A DNA stretch of 64,000 nucleotides from Hypoxylon rubiginosum (lineage: Eukaryota > Ascomycota > Sordariomycetes > Xylariales > Hypoxylaceae), in contig CADCXA010000036.1 in the NCBI GenBank assembly GCA_902806565.1, forward strand, positions 248,001 through 312,000. The letters are read 5' to 3'. The notes beneath the pieces are model-generated. The model saw only the letters and a program-made list of their open reading frames with translations. It ran no database searches and had not been told where the DNA came from. Below are positions 30,838 to 43,055 of the stretch, one piece after another. A program made the translations under genes and the position numbers. Within the stretch, counting starts at the first letter, position 1. Every line of letters begins with the position of its first letter.

Positions 30838-32820
30838 TCAAGACTTCCCCCGGAGGGCCAACCACTCTTCGTTGATATTTCGATAATCCTCCGGCCCATA
30901 AGGACTGGTCATCTCAGCCAACCTACCATTCTTCCTGAACGGATTCAACCCGAGGTCTTGCTGTAGCAGGTCGAAGTACGGAACCGCGTCGAAGATGAAG
31001 TTAGGCCCTTTGTTGCCCCATTCTGTAGGATAACGCCACCTGCCAAATCGGTTGTGCAGTACGGTCTCATACCGTAATCTCTCCATTGCGGCCTCATCGT
31101 CGATCTCCTTAGCGGGATCCCTCGCTAGTTTCCTCGAGAAATAGGCACTGATCCAGAGCCCCGTAATGTGGGCAGTGATGATGTTGCTGAAGTTGGTCTG
31201 AAGACCTATGAATGCTATGTCGCGAGGCTTCAAGAAGCGAGGTGACGGAGGAATAAGGAATCGATGTAACATGTAGGGTGTTAGAGGCGTTCGATGTATT
31301 GCTTCGATGTTGATTCCTTTCTGATCTATGAATGGGACGAACTTTTTATTCCAGACTGGTTGGTTCCTAAGTCTTGGGAAACGTCCTAGAATCTCGTGAT
31401 CGGCACGTTCGATAAGGGAATGTTGGTTCGCTAGGTCCTCCGAAGGCGCATTATCTACCACCTGGTGAGGAATTCCGAGTTCCTTTTCGATCCCTTCTGG
31501 GAGAAACTTCAGAGGCGTGAGATGCGTCCAGCCCGTATTCGCCAAGAACGCATCGGATTCGAACTCAGTACCATCAGCAAGATGAACCTTCCCCGGGCTT
31601 AGACGGGCGATCTCTCCAATATGAATTTCGACTTTGTCGCTCTTGACGAGCTCGAAAAAGTCTTGTTCGTAGTTGAGAATGCTATAGCTGCATCCTGTAA
31701 ACATGACATCAAGCCACGGCTTCAACTTGGCGGTATCTGGGTGAGAGTCAAGCTTATTGAGAGTAATGACATCCTGACCGAGTATGTTCCAAAAGCGATC
31801 GACTAGAAATTGTCCGACCCATGTGCGATGATAGAAACTGCGTATACCCTGGTAGCCATCGGCGTCACCCCAGATGCACGGACTAAACCAGGTGAGGAAG
31901 CGTATATCTTAGAAGGTGAGTTAGGACCGGGACTCAAGCAGCACAAGGTGGTGGGCATATGAATAGAACAAGATAGGTGACACTTACTCGCGAGTTTCTC
32001 GATCCACTTCTTGAAAGGCGTAACGTATGGAGGAGCCATCCAAATTGGGCCATGACCACTTGCTGTTGTCACTTGATTAGCCCAGGTTCTGATCAGGTTG
32101 GTATTATGAGAGAGAAATATACATCTGATAACCCAATTTACCTTGACTCCGGCGGTTGCGTACTTATACACGGCGTCCCAACCAGACTTGCCAGCCCCAA
32201 ACACGGTAACCGTTTTCGCTTTCAAGGTGTCAAGATTCTGCGGGAAATCCTGGCTGTGGAATATCTTCCGGTCGAATTTTTCTTGTCCTTCAAATTTTGG
32301 CATAAAGGGTTCGGACAATAAGCCCGTGGCAATAACAAGCCGGTGTGTAGAGATCTTAGTGGTATGTTCTTCGTGGAGTGGTTGGATGGTAAGATCCCAT
32401 CCACCTTCCGCCGTATCCCGGTGCTTTGCGGTTAGGACTCGTGTTTCGAGCTTGATGAAATCGATGATACCGAACTCTTGGGTATATGTCCTGAGATAGG
32501 CGTTGATGATCTCGCCAGGAATGTGTTCACCAGGTTTGACATTGAATTTCTCGCTGCTCATGGGGAAGTCTGGAAATTCATATGTCCCTAAGAGATTGTT
32601 GCTCTTGACACCTGGAAACAGACGATTCTCGGCCCATTTACCACCCAGAGTCGATTGGCCATCAAACACAACCAATTTACAGCCGGGTTGTGTGCAGTGA
32701 AGTTGTTTTGCAGCGGCCAGTCCATGGAATCCTATTATTAACTCAGCTCATTGGATTCATCGAGTTAGTCCTAGCCCACTTACCGGCACCCACCACTACA
32801 TAGTCATAGTCGTATTTCAT
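30838..32820 (-). CDS. FAD-dependent flavin monooxygenase (FMO-like)
   Basis: NAD(P)H- and FAD-dependent monooxygenase of the flavin-containing/Baeyer-Villiger superfamily; substrate unknown. Four exons, 32820-32784, 32731-32123, 32062-31988 and 31907-30838, give 596 residues. The FAD fingerprint YVVVGAGFHGLAA spans the first intron, and TLGGKWAENRLFPG follows. The NADPH fingerprint VTVFGAGKSGWDA sits near residue 200. A degenerate FxGxxxHxxx(W) site is read as FDRKIFHSQDF. SGHGPIWMAPPYVTPFKKW and LKPWLDVMFTGCSYSILNY are typical of the fungal branch with this architecture. Introns are 52-80 bp. It lies at the left edge of the accessory metabolic run and ends convergently to the HeLo gene. Confidence 0.87.
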
Positions 32821-33672
32821 AGTGTTGGAGGTGTCTCGTCTAGGTTCATATTTAGTGGCGTTTTTGTGGTGTGCAGAAATGAAGCGTTGTAGCGAAAGCT
32901 GTTGGGACGAAGAGGCAGACACGCTAGGATAAAAGGATATATTACCACACCACCCCCTTACTTTGCCGCACTAACACCCCACTCTCGCCGTTATCTCAGG
33001 TCTCAGCTGAGGTGACACTATAACGTACGGCTTACATAGTACCAACGACAGAAATCATCCCTTTTACGTTGTACTACAAGCGCTAGCTAGGTATATTAGG
33101 TAGATAGTCGCAGCGGTAAGTCACCTATGGATTCATATTCCCGAACGTGAATTATTAACTCAGCTGATGATATGTAGATAGCCCATATGATCGAGACAAG
33201 CTCAGCTTACTCAGTCGGTGTTGTTGCAAATGACATGGCGAATAGTAATACGACCAATGAGGATCGATGAATGTCATATTAGCGGCGATTGCTAGGAGTG
33301 CCGAATCATTCTGAGGCCTGTTATTATTGGACATATATAATTCAATCAGAAATGAACCATTGATAACGTGACAATGACAGGTAGTCGGCGCCCTTAGATT
33401 ACGATCTATGATCTTGAAGAGGTACCTACATAGGTATGCAGTTATTAGACATGCGGTACGATCATGTATTAAACCGTGTCTGATGACTCATCTTTCGGAC
33501 TTTCCAGGTTCTACCCGCCCCGGCTGCCTCCCGGTGGCCGGGAAACAAAACGAAACGGCGCCGAACCTCCATTCATAAACGCGATTCCTCACCCTTTTAT
33601 TGAGTCACGGTGACTTTAGATTATTTATCAAATATTTCAATTATAATGGCATCTAAAAAACAACTATGTATC
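32821..33672. other. intergenic between P450 3' end and FMO start
   Basis: FMO promoter and P450 3' flank. AT-rich around 33600-33660 with a GGTACCTACATAGGTA palindromic motif near 33421. No supported gene. Confidence 0.5.
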
Positions 33673-35427
33673 TCATCTTTTAACCTTACTTTCAATGTCG
33701 TATTGCCTGAGCGCATCTTGTGCAGCTGCGGCACTTTCCTTAACCAATCTTGCAATTTGGCTTGATCTGGGTATCAAGCGGAAGTTGAATGGTAGTGGTC
33801 TGTTAACCTGAGAAGAGCCATATGCGTTTGGATCTAAAGTCACCTCATTTCCCTAGAAAGTAGGTAATCAGCATTATTCAAGTAATCCTAAAACAATTCG
33901 GTAGGTCCCCAAAGGATATATACTACTCACATTCTCGTCGACACCGGGACGGATATCATACGCCCAAAGCAGAGAAACCACTATGAAGTATACGCCTTGT
34001 CTCGCTACAGGCTCGCCGCTGCATACACGGCGACCCCAACCAAAGGCGTGGTGGCCTCTGTTGTTCGGGTAGGGCGGACTTTTCTGATCGCTCATGAAGC
34101 GCTCTGGCATGAACCGATCCGGGTCCGGATACTCGCGAGGGTTTCGGCACATGGCGTAGAGGTTACCAATGACCGAAGTGCCCTTCGGGATGAAATAGCC
34201 ATTGTATGTGTCGTCCTCTACGGGCGCATGAGGCGGACCGCCCAGAGCAAAAGCTGGACGCCAGCGAAACGTCTCGTTGATCAATGCCGCGACGTATGGG
34301 AGCTGGGCCTCGTCAGACCAGTCGGGGTATCGCTCCGAACCGATAACAGCGTCGATCTCCTCGTGAGCCCGACGTTGTACATCTGGATGCAGACACATAG
34401 CCAGCACGAACGTTATGATTGTGCTGGTGGTCGTGTCGACGCCCGCGCCAATGAAGTTACCGGTCAGATTAGCGATTTCGACCTCGCTCAAGCCGTGTTC
34501 TTCTTGCTCCCGTAGCAGCCGTCGAGCAAAGTTGTCGTTAGGAGCTTCCGCGCCTTCAACAGACAGTGCGTAGAAGTAATTATTTGACGATGCCGCAAGC
34601 TGTCTCAGCAGCTTCGGAAGAGGGTTTAACCAGGACGGCATCTGCGCGAGCCACGGGATGGCTTCTGTGTATGTCTTGCCCGGAAGCCCCAAATTTGCGC
34701 TCCCCACGAAGGCTTGCGCGGCTTGCAGAACATTGTCTTGATACGAGTTGATTCGCCGGCCCCAGGCGATGATCGAGACGATGGACACAGTAAATCGCAT
34801 CAGTGCTTGCGTAAAGTCGACTTGGTCAGATTGGGTATCAGCCATGAAAATCTTGCCTTCGTTTGCTTGAACCTCCTGGTACGACTTGGCAGCCTGCACA
34901 TTCGTAGCAGAGTGCTGTAAAAACGATCCCATAAGTTAGCGTGTTGTTTTATGAGGGTGACGGTCCTGTTTAGAAGAACTCACGGTCAGTCGACGATGCA
35001 AGCGCCACTGCTCGCCGTATGGAAGGCCAGCTTGGTTAAACTTATGCAATCCAAACACCTTGCCGGTAAGCACGCTGACATGCCTCGAGGAGTAGATGTT
35101 TGCGCGCTTGTCGCAGAGATCAGCCATGGACCAGGCATCATTACACACCACGACAGGAGTGCTTCCCTGCCAAAACGTGATGATCGGACTGTTAAAGCTC
35201 TGCGACCATTCCTCAAGCTTCTTCCACTGCTTCTCTTTCGGAAAGCTAAAGATGTTACCGAATAGCGGAAGCGGAATCGGACCGGGCGGCATCCGCCGTC
35301 TTAGAGACAACACCTTAATATACTCATAGACCACGTGTACTATGAAAGCCGCAAGGCCAAGGTTTAAAACGCCGACGACTACTTTCAACGGAAACTCCAT
35401 AGTCATTATCGTGCCTCCAATGTCCAT
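33673..35427 (-). CDS. cytochrome P450 monooxygenase (first)
   Basis: Haem-thiolate monooxygenase anchored to the ER; resembles fungal secondary-metabolite tailoring P450s of the CYP64-like type (LRRRMPPGPIPLPLFGN after an N-terminal anchor). Three exons, 35427-34984, 34914-33931 and 33852-33673, give 535 residues. The oxygen-binding helix is FIGAGVDTTTS, the ExxR motif is ETFRWRP, and the haem loop is FGWGRRVCSG with Cys at about residue 446. The last exon encodes a 60-residue tail (DPNAYGSSQVNRPLPFNFRLIPR). All catalytic motifs are intact. It is divergent from the NmrA-like gene, with which it shares a 483 bp promoter. Confidence 0.92.
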
Positions 35428-35910
35428 CTCACTGGCCTAATCTATGTCGGTTTACAGAACTGTCTATATTTATCGTACACACTTATGGCCCAATAGCGTG
35501 CTATGTATATCATCAACCCCGATGCCCCCATTTCTGCCATGACCTGGTACGTGGGCTAGTGTGGATGTATTAGCGGACAAGATACATCGGAGATCTTCGG
35601 CCGAATAGACCGAGGAGACTGTGTCCGTCGGGCCCGTCCCGAAACCGTGCCAATTCTACCCCGCCCAACTAACTCCACAATCACCGTACTCGCCGCCGTT
35701 GTTCCCGGTAAGGATTCAGTAGAGTGACGAAAGAGTGATCGGCAAATGCAACATCTCGTATTTTAAACTTTCTACTAACAGCACCATTAAAGGTCCACCT
35801 ACTAACGTCTGACCTTAAAGTGTGATCGTCACGTTTCGTACACCCCATCCTTGATCCTCGACCTGGGACCACCTCATAGAACGTTAGTATTCATCGTCAA
35901 ATTTAGCATA
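35428..35910. promoter_or_regulatory. divergent promoter P450 / NmrA with TTCGGCCGAA palindrome
   Basis: Shared promoter of 483 bp. A 10 bp perfect palindrome at 35596-35605 contains TCGGCCGA, a back-to-back CGG/CCG arrangement of the kind bound by Zn2Cys6 dimers. Factor and function are inferred. Confidence 0.45.
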
Positions 35911-36968
35911 ATGACTATCTCTCAAGATCCCGCCGCCCCCCTCATAGTCGTCGTCGGTTCAACTGGCACGCAGGGGGGAAGCGTGGTCGATAACCTCGCC
36001 GCATCGGACAAGCCGTATCGGATTCGAGGACTCACACGAGACTCGAGCAAGAAGCAGGCGACGAGCCTCGCCGAGCGGGGCGTCGAGGTGGTTCAATGCA
36101 ACCTCACCGTAGACAACGTTGAAGGGATCAGAAAGGCGTTCCAGGGCGCAACCTACATTTTTGTAGGAGTCCCCCTTCCCCCCCTTTCCACTACCTACCT
36201 CCTAGATACCTATCCAGACGGATACATGAGCTCTTGTTATTGACTGTTTTCGAACGACAGATCGTCACCAATTTCTGGGAGCATCTAGATGGCGCCCGCG
36301 AGCGCGCTGAAGGCAAGGCCATGGTCGACTGCGCCAAGGAGGCGGGCGTCAAGCTGCTGCTCATATCGGGGCTCGTAAACGTCACGGAGGCGTCCAACGG
36401 CGAGCTGACCAAGGTGTTCCACTTCGACGCCAAACACGATATCGTCCAGTACGCCAAGAGCGTCGGCGTCCCGTACGTCGACGTGCAGGCGAGCGCCTAC
36501 ATGAGCAACATCGTCACCTTCATGCGGCCGGCGCCCCTGGGGGACGGCGCGTACGTCGTCCGCGGGACCTGGACGCCGGGCACGAAACTTCCGTATATCG
36601 ACACCCTGCACGACTACGGCCTGTTCGCGCGGCTGGCCATCGAGTCCGACGAGTTCAACACCGGCGACGGCAAAGCCCTGTCCGCGTGGTCGGAGTGGGT
36701 CAGCTTCGAAGACATCTGCAAGATCGTAAGCGAGATCTCGGGGAAGAGGGTGACGTACCAGCAGATCACGGAAGAGCAGGCGCGGGCCGGCATGGGGCAG
36801 GGCGGCATGCCGCCGCACGCGGTCGACGATTACATCGACATGAGCAAGTTCCACGAGTTCGTCTGGCCTCGCGTCTTCGTCGAGACGGACCTATCCAAGC
36901 TCGCGCGTCGGCCGCGAACATTCGAGGAGTATGCTAAGACTGTTGACTGGACATCGGTTCTCCCTTGA
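35911..36968 (+). CDS. NmrA-like NAD(P)-binding protein
   Basis: Atypical short-chain dehydrogenase fold; family members are redox sensors or isoflavone-reductase-like enzymes. Two exons, 35911-36162 and 36261-36968, give 319 residues. The dinucleotide motif is VVVGSTGTQGGSVV (GxTGxQG variant). VTNFWEHLDGARERAEGK and KLLLISGLVNVTEASNG fit the NmrA/HSCARG group, and no Tyr-x-x-x-Lys is present where a classical SDR would have it. So it may sense NADP rather than catalyse, though an enzymatic role in the cluster is possible. The C-terminal half is GC-rich. The intron begins GTAGGA after a T-run and is 98 bp. Confidence 0.88.
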
Positions 36969-37788
36969 GAGATTCTTATGAATAAACATTGAGATGTGGC
37001 TCTTTTTGCCCACCTATCTAAAATAACCTAATGGACCTTGTAAATAGTTTCGTTGGTCTCGCAAACTTGTCCCACATCGCACTCCATTTGATACAAGGAC
37101 CATGTGACAGACTACGGACTGGCGCCCACAAGGTAGTAGAATTGTCTGTACACCTTGCAATTCAGGCGTCAGATGGTGATAGATTAGGTACCTACCTCTA
37201 GGTACCATGTAGGTGCAGCTTTTTCAAGCGGCAGATTCAAAAGAATTAATAACGGAATTCCATCGCTTACCATTATTGAAGGATATGCAAATATGGTTCA
37301 AATATGATTGATCATACAGGATATGAAACACTCATCTCATTGCCAAGAGCCTTGGGAATACGAACTCGACCTTGGAAACCGTCGAGATGCTCTAGAAAGG
37401 CTATTAGAGACGTCAGCTCACACCGATATTGTTTATTTTTATCACACTTTTTGCGGAGAAAAGGGGGTGGGGCTCGGCCGAGATCTCCGAACTAAAGGGA
37501 GATCGATTCTCGCCCGTTCCATGCGATCATAGTGCCGAGGCCGAACGAGTGGCCCGGTTCCGTCGTTTCGTTGTAGGGGTTTGAGATGGAGTCCAAGTAC
37601 ATGCGGACGTCTACAATAATTGGAATATCTCATGAAAAAATACGTACCTCGCCAGCTGAGAACCCCGATCAAAGACCGCCTAGCCTCGAGCCGATATCGA
37701 CTCATCATTCTTGCTCAATAACTAGAACGAATCTACCCTCTAAAATCGGTTACTGGCGGCTCAAGTGTTGCCGCGATCATAGGTAACC
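36969..37788. other. intergenic upstream of the beta-lactamase-like gene
   Basis: 820 bp. It contains the 10 bp palindrome CTCGGCCGAG at 37473-37482 and a TACC-type repeat cluster near 37188-37214. No supported gene. Confidence 0.5.
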
Positions 37789-39169
37789 ATGTCAGAAGTC
37801 CTTAGCAAGAAATCTGCCTTTGAAGCGCTTTTCGCCAGCCTCACTGGGGAAAATGCGGCGCTTCCAGGAGTCGTGATGGCGGCCTTTCGTGAGGATGGTA
37901 ATTACCCATTCTCTCCGTCAAAATCGAACTGCAATGAGTAGGTAGGCTGATAGTTATACTTCTGTTTCTCGTGATAAAGGTATCTTCCATTCGCGCGCCG
38001 CCGGGCCTCTCCGAGCGGGTTCGCAGGATTCTATCGACTTGGATAGCGGCTTCTGGGGGTTCTCGTGCACGAAATTGCTCACTACCGTCGCTGTTCTGCA
38101 GTGTGTCGATAGAGGCTTGATCAAGCTTGATGACGCCGTAGCTCCGATCCTCCCCGAACTCGCAACCCCCGACATCATTTCCCCCAAGTCGGATAACCAA
38201 CACGGCTTCCAGCTTGCCCCAGCGACGACTCCGATTACCGTCCGCCACCTGCTCACGCATACGAGCGGATTGTCATACGATGCGATGAACCCGCTGCTCG
38301 TGGCCTGGCGCAAGTCCCGAGGCGAAGCCCCATTAGTCATGAGCGGCCTTGTTATCAAAGCCTACTCTCTGCCGCTGCTGTTCGAACCAGGAACCAGTTG
38401 GACATACGGATGCAGTCTTGACTGGGCAGGTGTTCTGGTGGGAAGGCTTAATGGGAACGTTACACTCGGCGAATACATGGCTGCGAATATATTCGCGCCA
38501 TTGAGGATTCAGCAAACAAGTTTTCATCCCTTTGAAGGACCCAACGGAGGGAGCCATATGGCACAAATGTTTTCCCGTACGGCAGAGGGTGCGCTCACGC
38601 CGATCGAGTCGCCATATCCCAAGCGAGCCCCCGAAGAAAGCGGTGGGATGGGCATTACTACCACTCCAGCGGACTTCGCGACTGTACTGAGCGACATATT
38701 GAAGGACAAGCCGTTGCTACTGAGAGCAGAGACAGCTCAGCTGATGTTTAGCGCCCAGTTCGAGGTTGGAAGTCCTCAATACAAGACATTCTTGAAACAA
38801 AACGTACGTAGTCGAGTCCCCTACATCTCTTTCTGACTGCGCGCGCGGGAGAACAGGCGCTAAGTTGCTATGAATTAGAATATGCACGCGCATCTGACGG
38901 GCGAACGAGAGGGAGAGCCAGATATCGCATTTGGCTTAGGGGGGTTAGTAGTACTCGATGGTGGAGTACGCAACCTGCCCAAGGGCTCGCTGTCGTGGAA
39001 TGGCATGCCTAACATTGGCTGGTTCGTGAATCGGGAACTGGGCTACGGTGCTGTCTTTTTCACTCAGTTGATGCCGCCGGCGGACCAGAAGTCGGTGTCG
39101 TTGATGGAGGCATACTGGGCCTTTGTGCACCAAGTGGCAGGTAAGAAGGATAGGCAGCCATCGAATTAG
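37789..39169 (+). CDS. beta-lactamase-fold serine hydrolase / transesterase (LovD-like)
   Basis: Class C beta-lactamase-fold protein; fungal members include acyl-transferring enzymes of secondary-metabolite clusters and simple esterases. Three exons, 37789-37897, 37980-38803 and 38879-39169, give 407 residues. The nucleophile motif SxxK is SCTK in GFWGFSCTKLLTT. The second motif is Tyr in SWTYGCSLDWAG, where YGCS takes the place of Y-x-N/S. A third-strand W-x-G element is read as SWNGMPNIGWFV. VRHLLTHTSGLSYD is a strong family signature. All catalytic residues appear present. Substrate unknown; with no polyketide synthase in view, an acyl-transfer role is only a possibility. Confidence 0.9.
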
Positions 39170-39838
39170 ATACGCCGTCTTTTCACATTCTTTCACATCG
39201 TCTTTAGCCTCTTAGGTGAGTGCCCTTAGATCTAGGTAGATGTGTTATTGGGGTTTTCCTCCCTTTCGAGAGCTAGACTATGCCCGCCTCCTAGCCATAG
39301 GATATGTGTCGAATACGCTACTAGATTAATAAAAGAGATTTTTGTTAAGAGTTTCTTATATGTACGTCTGACATGATAGCTTTTGGGCATTTGATGGATT
39401 GGATTAGACGAAGTTGTATTGTGTAGATTTCCGAGGTGATGCGCTAGCTACGGGAATTTAGTAGTACCCCGCTGACGTAACAAGAACCTAGGTGCTTAAT
39501 TATAGGCACACGGTGATACGATAACCGTAGTTCTATAGGGGTCTATGGGGTAACCGATCCCCTAATTCTAGTACCTATCCGGGATTGGGATTAGTCTAGG
39601 GGCGGGGACCCACGCATGGACGGAACTTATAGGGGGTACGGGTACGAGTGTGGGTATGGGCATGGGCATGGGCATGGGGGTAATGGTCATGAGAAACGGA
39701 ACTTCACTTCTTCATCTCAAGTTTTATCCAAGTGAATGAAACATCCATACAACCGGATTTTCTCGGTAATTGATTGATTAATTACTGTATCTATTGTCTG
39801 GCCTCGGTGTCCTCTGTCTACTTCTCTGTCAACCGAAG
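39170..39838. other. intergenic before the first Zn2Cys6 gene
   Basis: 669 bp with a G-rich hexamer array (entered separately). No supported gene. Confidence 0.5.
39651..39680 (+). repeat. TGGGCA-type hexamer repeat
   Basis: TGGGTA followed by three TGGGCA copies and a G-run, about 160 bp upstream of the Zn2Cys6 start. Confidence 0.75.
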
Positions 39839-42568
39839 ATGAACGATCAATCGGATGCCGCGCAGCACGCATCGAATCATTCGCAAAGCGACGCTGCAAT
39901 GAGCCCCATTCAAGATGGGAATCAAAACGATTCTATAGAAGTTTCCGTGGGAAATTCTAGGCAATCTACGCAAGAAACACCGCGGCCGGTCCGCCGAGTG
40001 TGCAACACTTGCAGAAGGCGGAAAGTGGGATGCGATAAGAAACAGCCATGCCATAATTGTGAACGGACCGGCACTGAGTGCGTCTATCCAAACGTTCAAA
40101 AGTCGTCTTCCGTACCCCTGGAAGGCCAAGAATTATGGAGCGAATTTCGAAACTTCCTGCCATTGTTGAGAACCTTGGTCAGCAATATGCAGGAAGACAA
40201 CGGAGGTTTCGAAGCGCAGTCGCGGAACGTGGTCGGAAAAGGACCGAGTCCTACGAAGAGGCCCGGGTCAAACAACGCTCACGGAAATACGCCCTCCTGG
40301 TCAAGTCGTGGAGAGATTCAGAATACAACAACTCTGGACCACGAAGCCAACACCAACACCAACACCAACACCAACGCCAACGCCAACGCCAACGCCAACG
40401 TGGGCTCGACATTCTTGTCCATCCAAGAATCAAGCGGTTCGGGGCTTGCCACGGATTTGGATCAGAGCATACAGTCTGTCGACCAGCTCGGCTCGCAAAC
40501 CCAAGGTGATTCGACCCTATTTGACTCTGAATCGCCGTCAAGTAGCATCGCAAGCTCCTGGTCACCTTACGGCGCCGGCGCTGGGAGACTAGTCAGAGAC
40601 GCAGGGCGCCGCAAGTATATTAGAGGTAGATTCTGGGAGTTTCTTCACAACGCAGTACGTTATCCATGTGAATCACTACAAGAGGTATGGTGGTTCTGAC
40701 AACGCTAACGCCCTCTGACCAGAGCGAGACAGAGGACGAAGACGAACTATCGGATGAGTCTGAGGAGGAAGATGAAAATGGGGTATATCCGTGCCCGTCT
40801 GAGACATCCACAACCCATGCTTTACTGTTCAATTCACTCGTTCCTACTTCGGCTCTTCGCTCATTCCAATTCTCTGAGTCGCAACACTTGCAAGCCTGGC
40901 AACTGTACAAACAGAATGTCCATCCTATGAGCCCCATCCTCCACATACCTACTACTGAGTCGATAATACTTGCGGTGGCTCGGAACCCCCGGGGTCTTAC
41001 ACCCGCGGTAGAAGCACTGACCGCGGTCGTTCACTTTGCAGCGATATCTTGTCTAAATCAGAATGTAGATGTCTCTCAAGTATTCGGCTCGCCTCGCAGT
41101 CAACTCATGCCGGCGTTGCGGAGCGCTGCGGAATTGGCGCTTGCGCGAGCCAACGTATTAGATACTGGGGACCTTATGACACTGCAGGCATTTGTCATAT
41201 TTATCTTTGTGCTTCGGTCTACTGACCCTACAAAGTCGTGGACTTTGAGTGGCCTGGCAATTCGGATATTGCAATCGGCCGGTATGCATCGAGACGGCGA
41301 TCATCTAGACCTAGACCTATTTGAAGCTGAGATGCGACGACGGCTCTGGTGGGGTCTGTCCAGCCTAGACGTTCCCGCAGCGGAAGACCATTCATGCTCC
41401 TCTAACATGTGAGTCAAGATCAAAAGTGTTAGGCAAAGTGGCCTATTGATCGGGCTTTCGCTAACACAGGTCTAGTCTGGAAATTGGCAATTCGGATACG
41501 AGGATCCCGCTCAATGTGGACGATGCACAACTATATCCAGAAATGACAACATACCCTGCGGAGTTTAGGGGATTCAGCGAAATGTCATTGCTCGTTGTCC
41601 GAAGCATGGCTACAGATATATGGAGGACCATGTATGACACACGCAGAGTAGATCCGTCAACTGGCCGTAATTTCGCCTCGATGACTCTGGGCGAGAAGGA
41701 GAAATGGGTTGACAGGCAATATCAAAACGTCAGAAGGAAGATTTTCGGCGCTGGAGACATAAGCTCTTCGCTTCATTGGGTAAGTGTTGCCTCCTACGTA
41801 TTTTCACACTGCGTCGTCTTCTCCAAAGCCCTTCGCTTCCCCTTTTAGTCTGCATTCGCTAAGAAGGCCCTGGCACAGTATTCCCACCACTACGTGGAAG
41901 CCATCATCCAAAATGTTCGCCTTTTTGTTTATGACGACATTCAATCAGAAGGTCTAGTGTCCGAGTTGCAGCACCATAACGCCTTTCCTGCTGCTCTAGC
42001 TTGTATGGCCCATGCGCAAATGTTGCGCAGCGATCCACGATACAGCCATTGGTCATGGTTTACTAACACATTCAACGAGTGGTACTCTTTCGCCGTCATC
42101 CTCAAACAGTTGCATAATAAGCCAGTAGGCCGGGAAACTGATAAGGCCTGGCACATTGTTGAGCAGTTTACTCTATCTCGGTGGGAATCCTCACGCAACC
42201 GGGGTGTACATCAGTGGCGATCTGTCATGAAATCTGTAGAGAAGGCTCGCAAAAGGAGAAAACAAGTTCGGCGCATGAAGATGATTCGAGCAGGCGAATC
42301 TAGTTCCGGAACGGGAAATACAAGAGACGCAGCATTTCGACGACAATCACGAGGACTTCCCTCTCCCAGCAACCGCCTCTCCAGTGAGCTCGCCGCGAGC
42401 TATGGCATTTCGACTTTGATGAGTCTGGATGAGCAATTGGGACGTCATGGTAACTTTATGGACGAGTCAGCTGATTTGAGCAGCTTCGATATTCCACTGG
42501 ATCTCAGTCAGCTTGGCTATCATATGAATGGACCTCTGCTTGAATCACAGGCGGATGAGCATATATAG
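39839..42568 (+). CDS. Zn2Cys6 transcription factor with fungal-specific domain (first)
   Basis: Nuclear binuclear-zinc regulator, candidate controller of the surrounding genes. Four exons, 39839-40654, 40723-41408, 41470-41779 and 41849-42568, give 843 residues. The zinc cluster is CNTCRRRKVGCDKKQPCHNCERTGTEC, split here as CNTCRRRKVGC and CHNCERTGTEC (about residues 56-82). A low-complexity NTNTNTNTNANANANAN stretch (nt 40347-40400) and an acidic TEDEDELSDESEEEDEN block follow. The fungal-specific domain contains HPMSPILHIPTTESI and EAEMRRRLWWGLSSLD. The N-terminal reading frame opens further upstream from a TTG; ATG 39839 is used. The C-terminal part is basic and disordered. Confidence 0.9.
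40347..40400 (+). repeat. coding hexamer microsatellite CCAACA/CCAACG
   Basis: Two adjoining hexamer arrays encoding Asn-Thr then Asn-Ala dipeptides inside the regulator. Length changes here stay in frame. Confidence 0.85.
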
Positions 42569-43055
42569 TTCGATTCTAGCTGATCCATATCTTGGATCAA
42601 TAAAATTACCTGACAAGTTGAGCCGAAATCGTAAAGTTTCATGTAAGTGTATGTGAGAGATAAGGGCCGTAAGCGAAAAGGAAAGATGCGCAGAAAAATT
42701 GATCCAAAGAAGCTCAGCATTCATAATCGATTGTTATACCTGACATGAATCCGGGCTATTATCTATCCCTAGGTAGGTACCTGCATTCGGACGCTCTCGT
42801 ATCCTGGATCCGACGCTAATCAGGTACTCGGGACCCCTCGGCATCGAAGCCGGCTCTCAGACGTGTCCCGCCATCATGCCCAAGCATGGTTAGAAGCTCG
42901 CTTAAACGAAGACGTTTTCGCCTTATCCCCTGCCACAGCTTGGACATCATCATCCTACGTACCTACCTACTCATCGTCGCCTGGGAACCTTAGCCTAAGA
43001 GCTCACGACACAGGGCCACCTGCATCTCTCCAAGCCGCCAGCCAGAACAGCCACC
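42569..43055. other. intergenic, SDR promoter
   Basis: 487 bp with a CCTAGGTAGGTACC motif near 42769. No supported gene. Confidence 0.5.
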
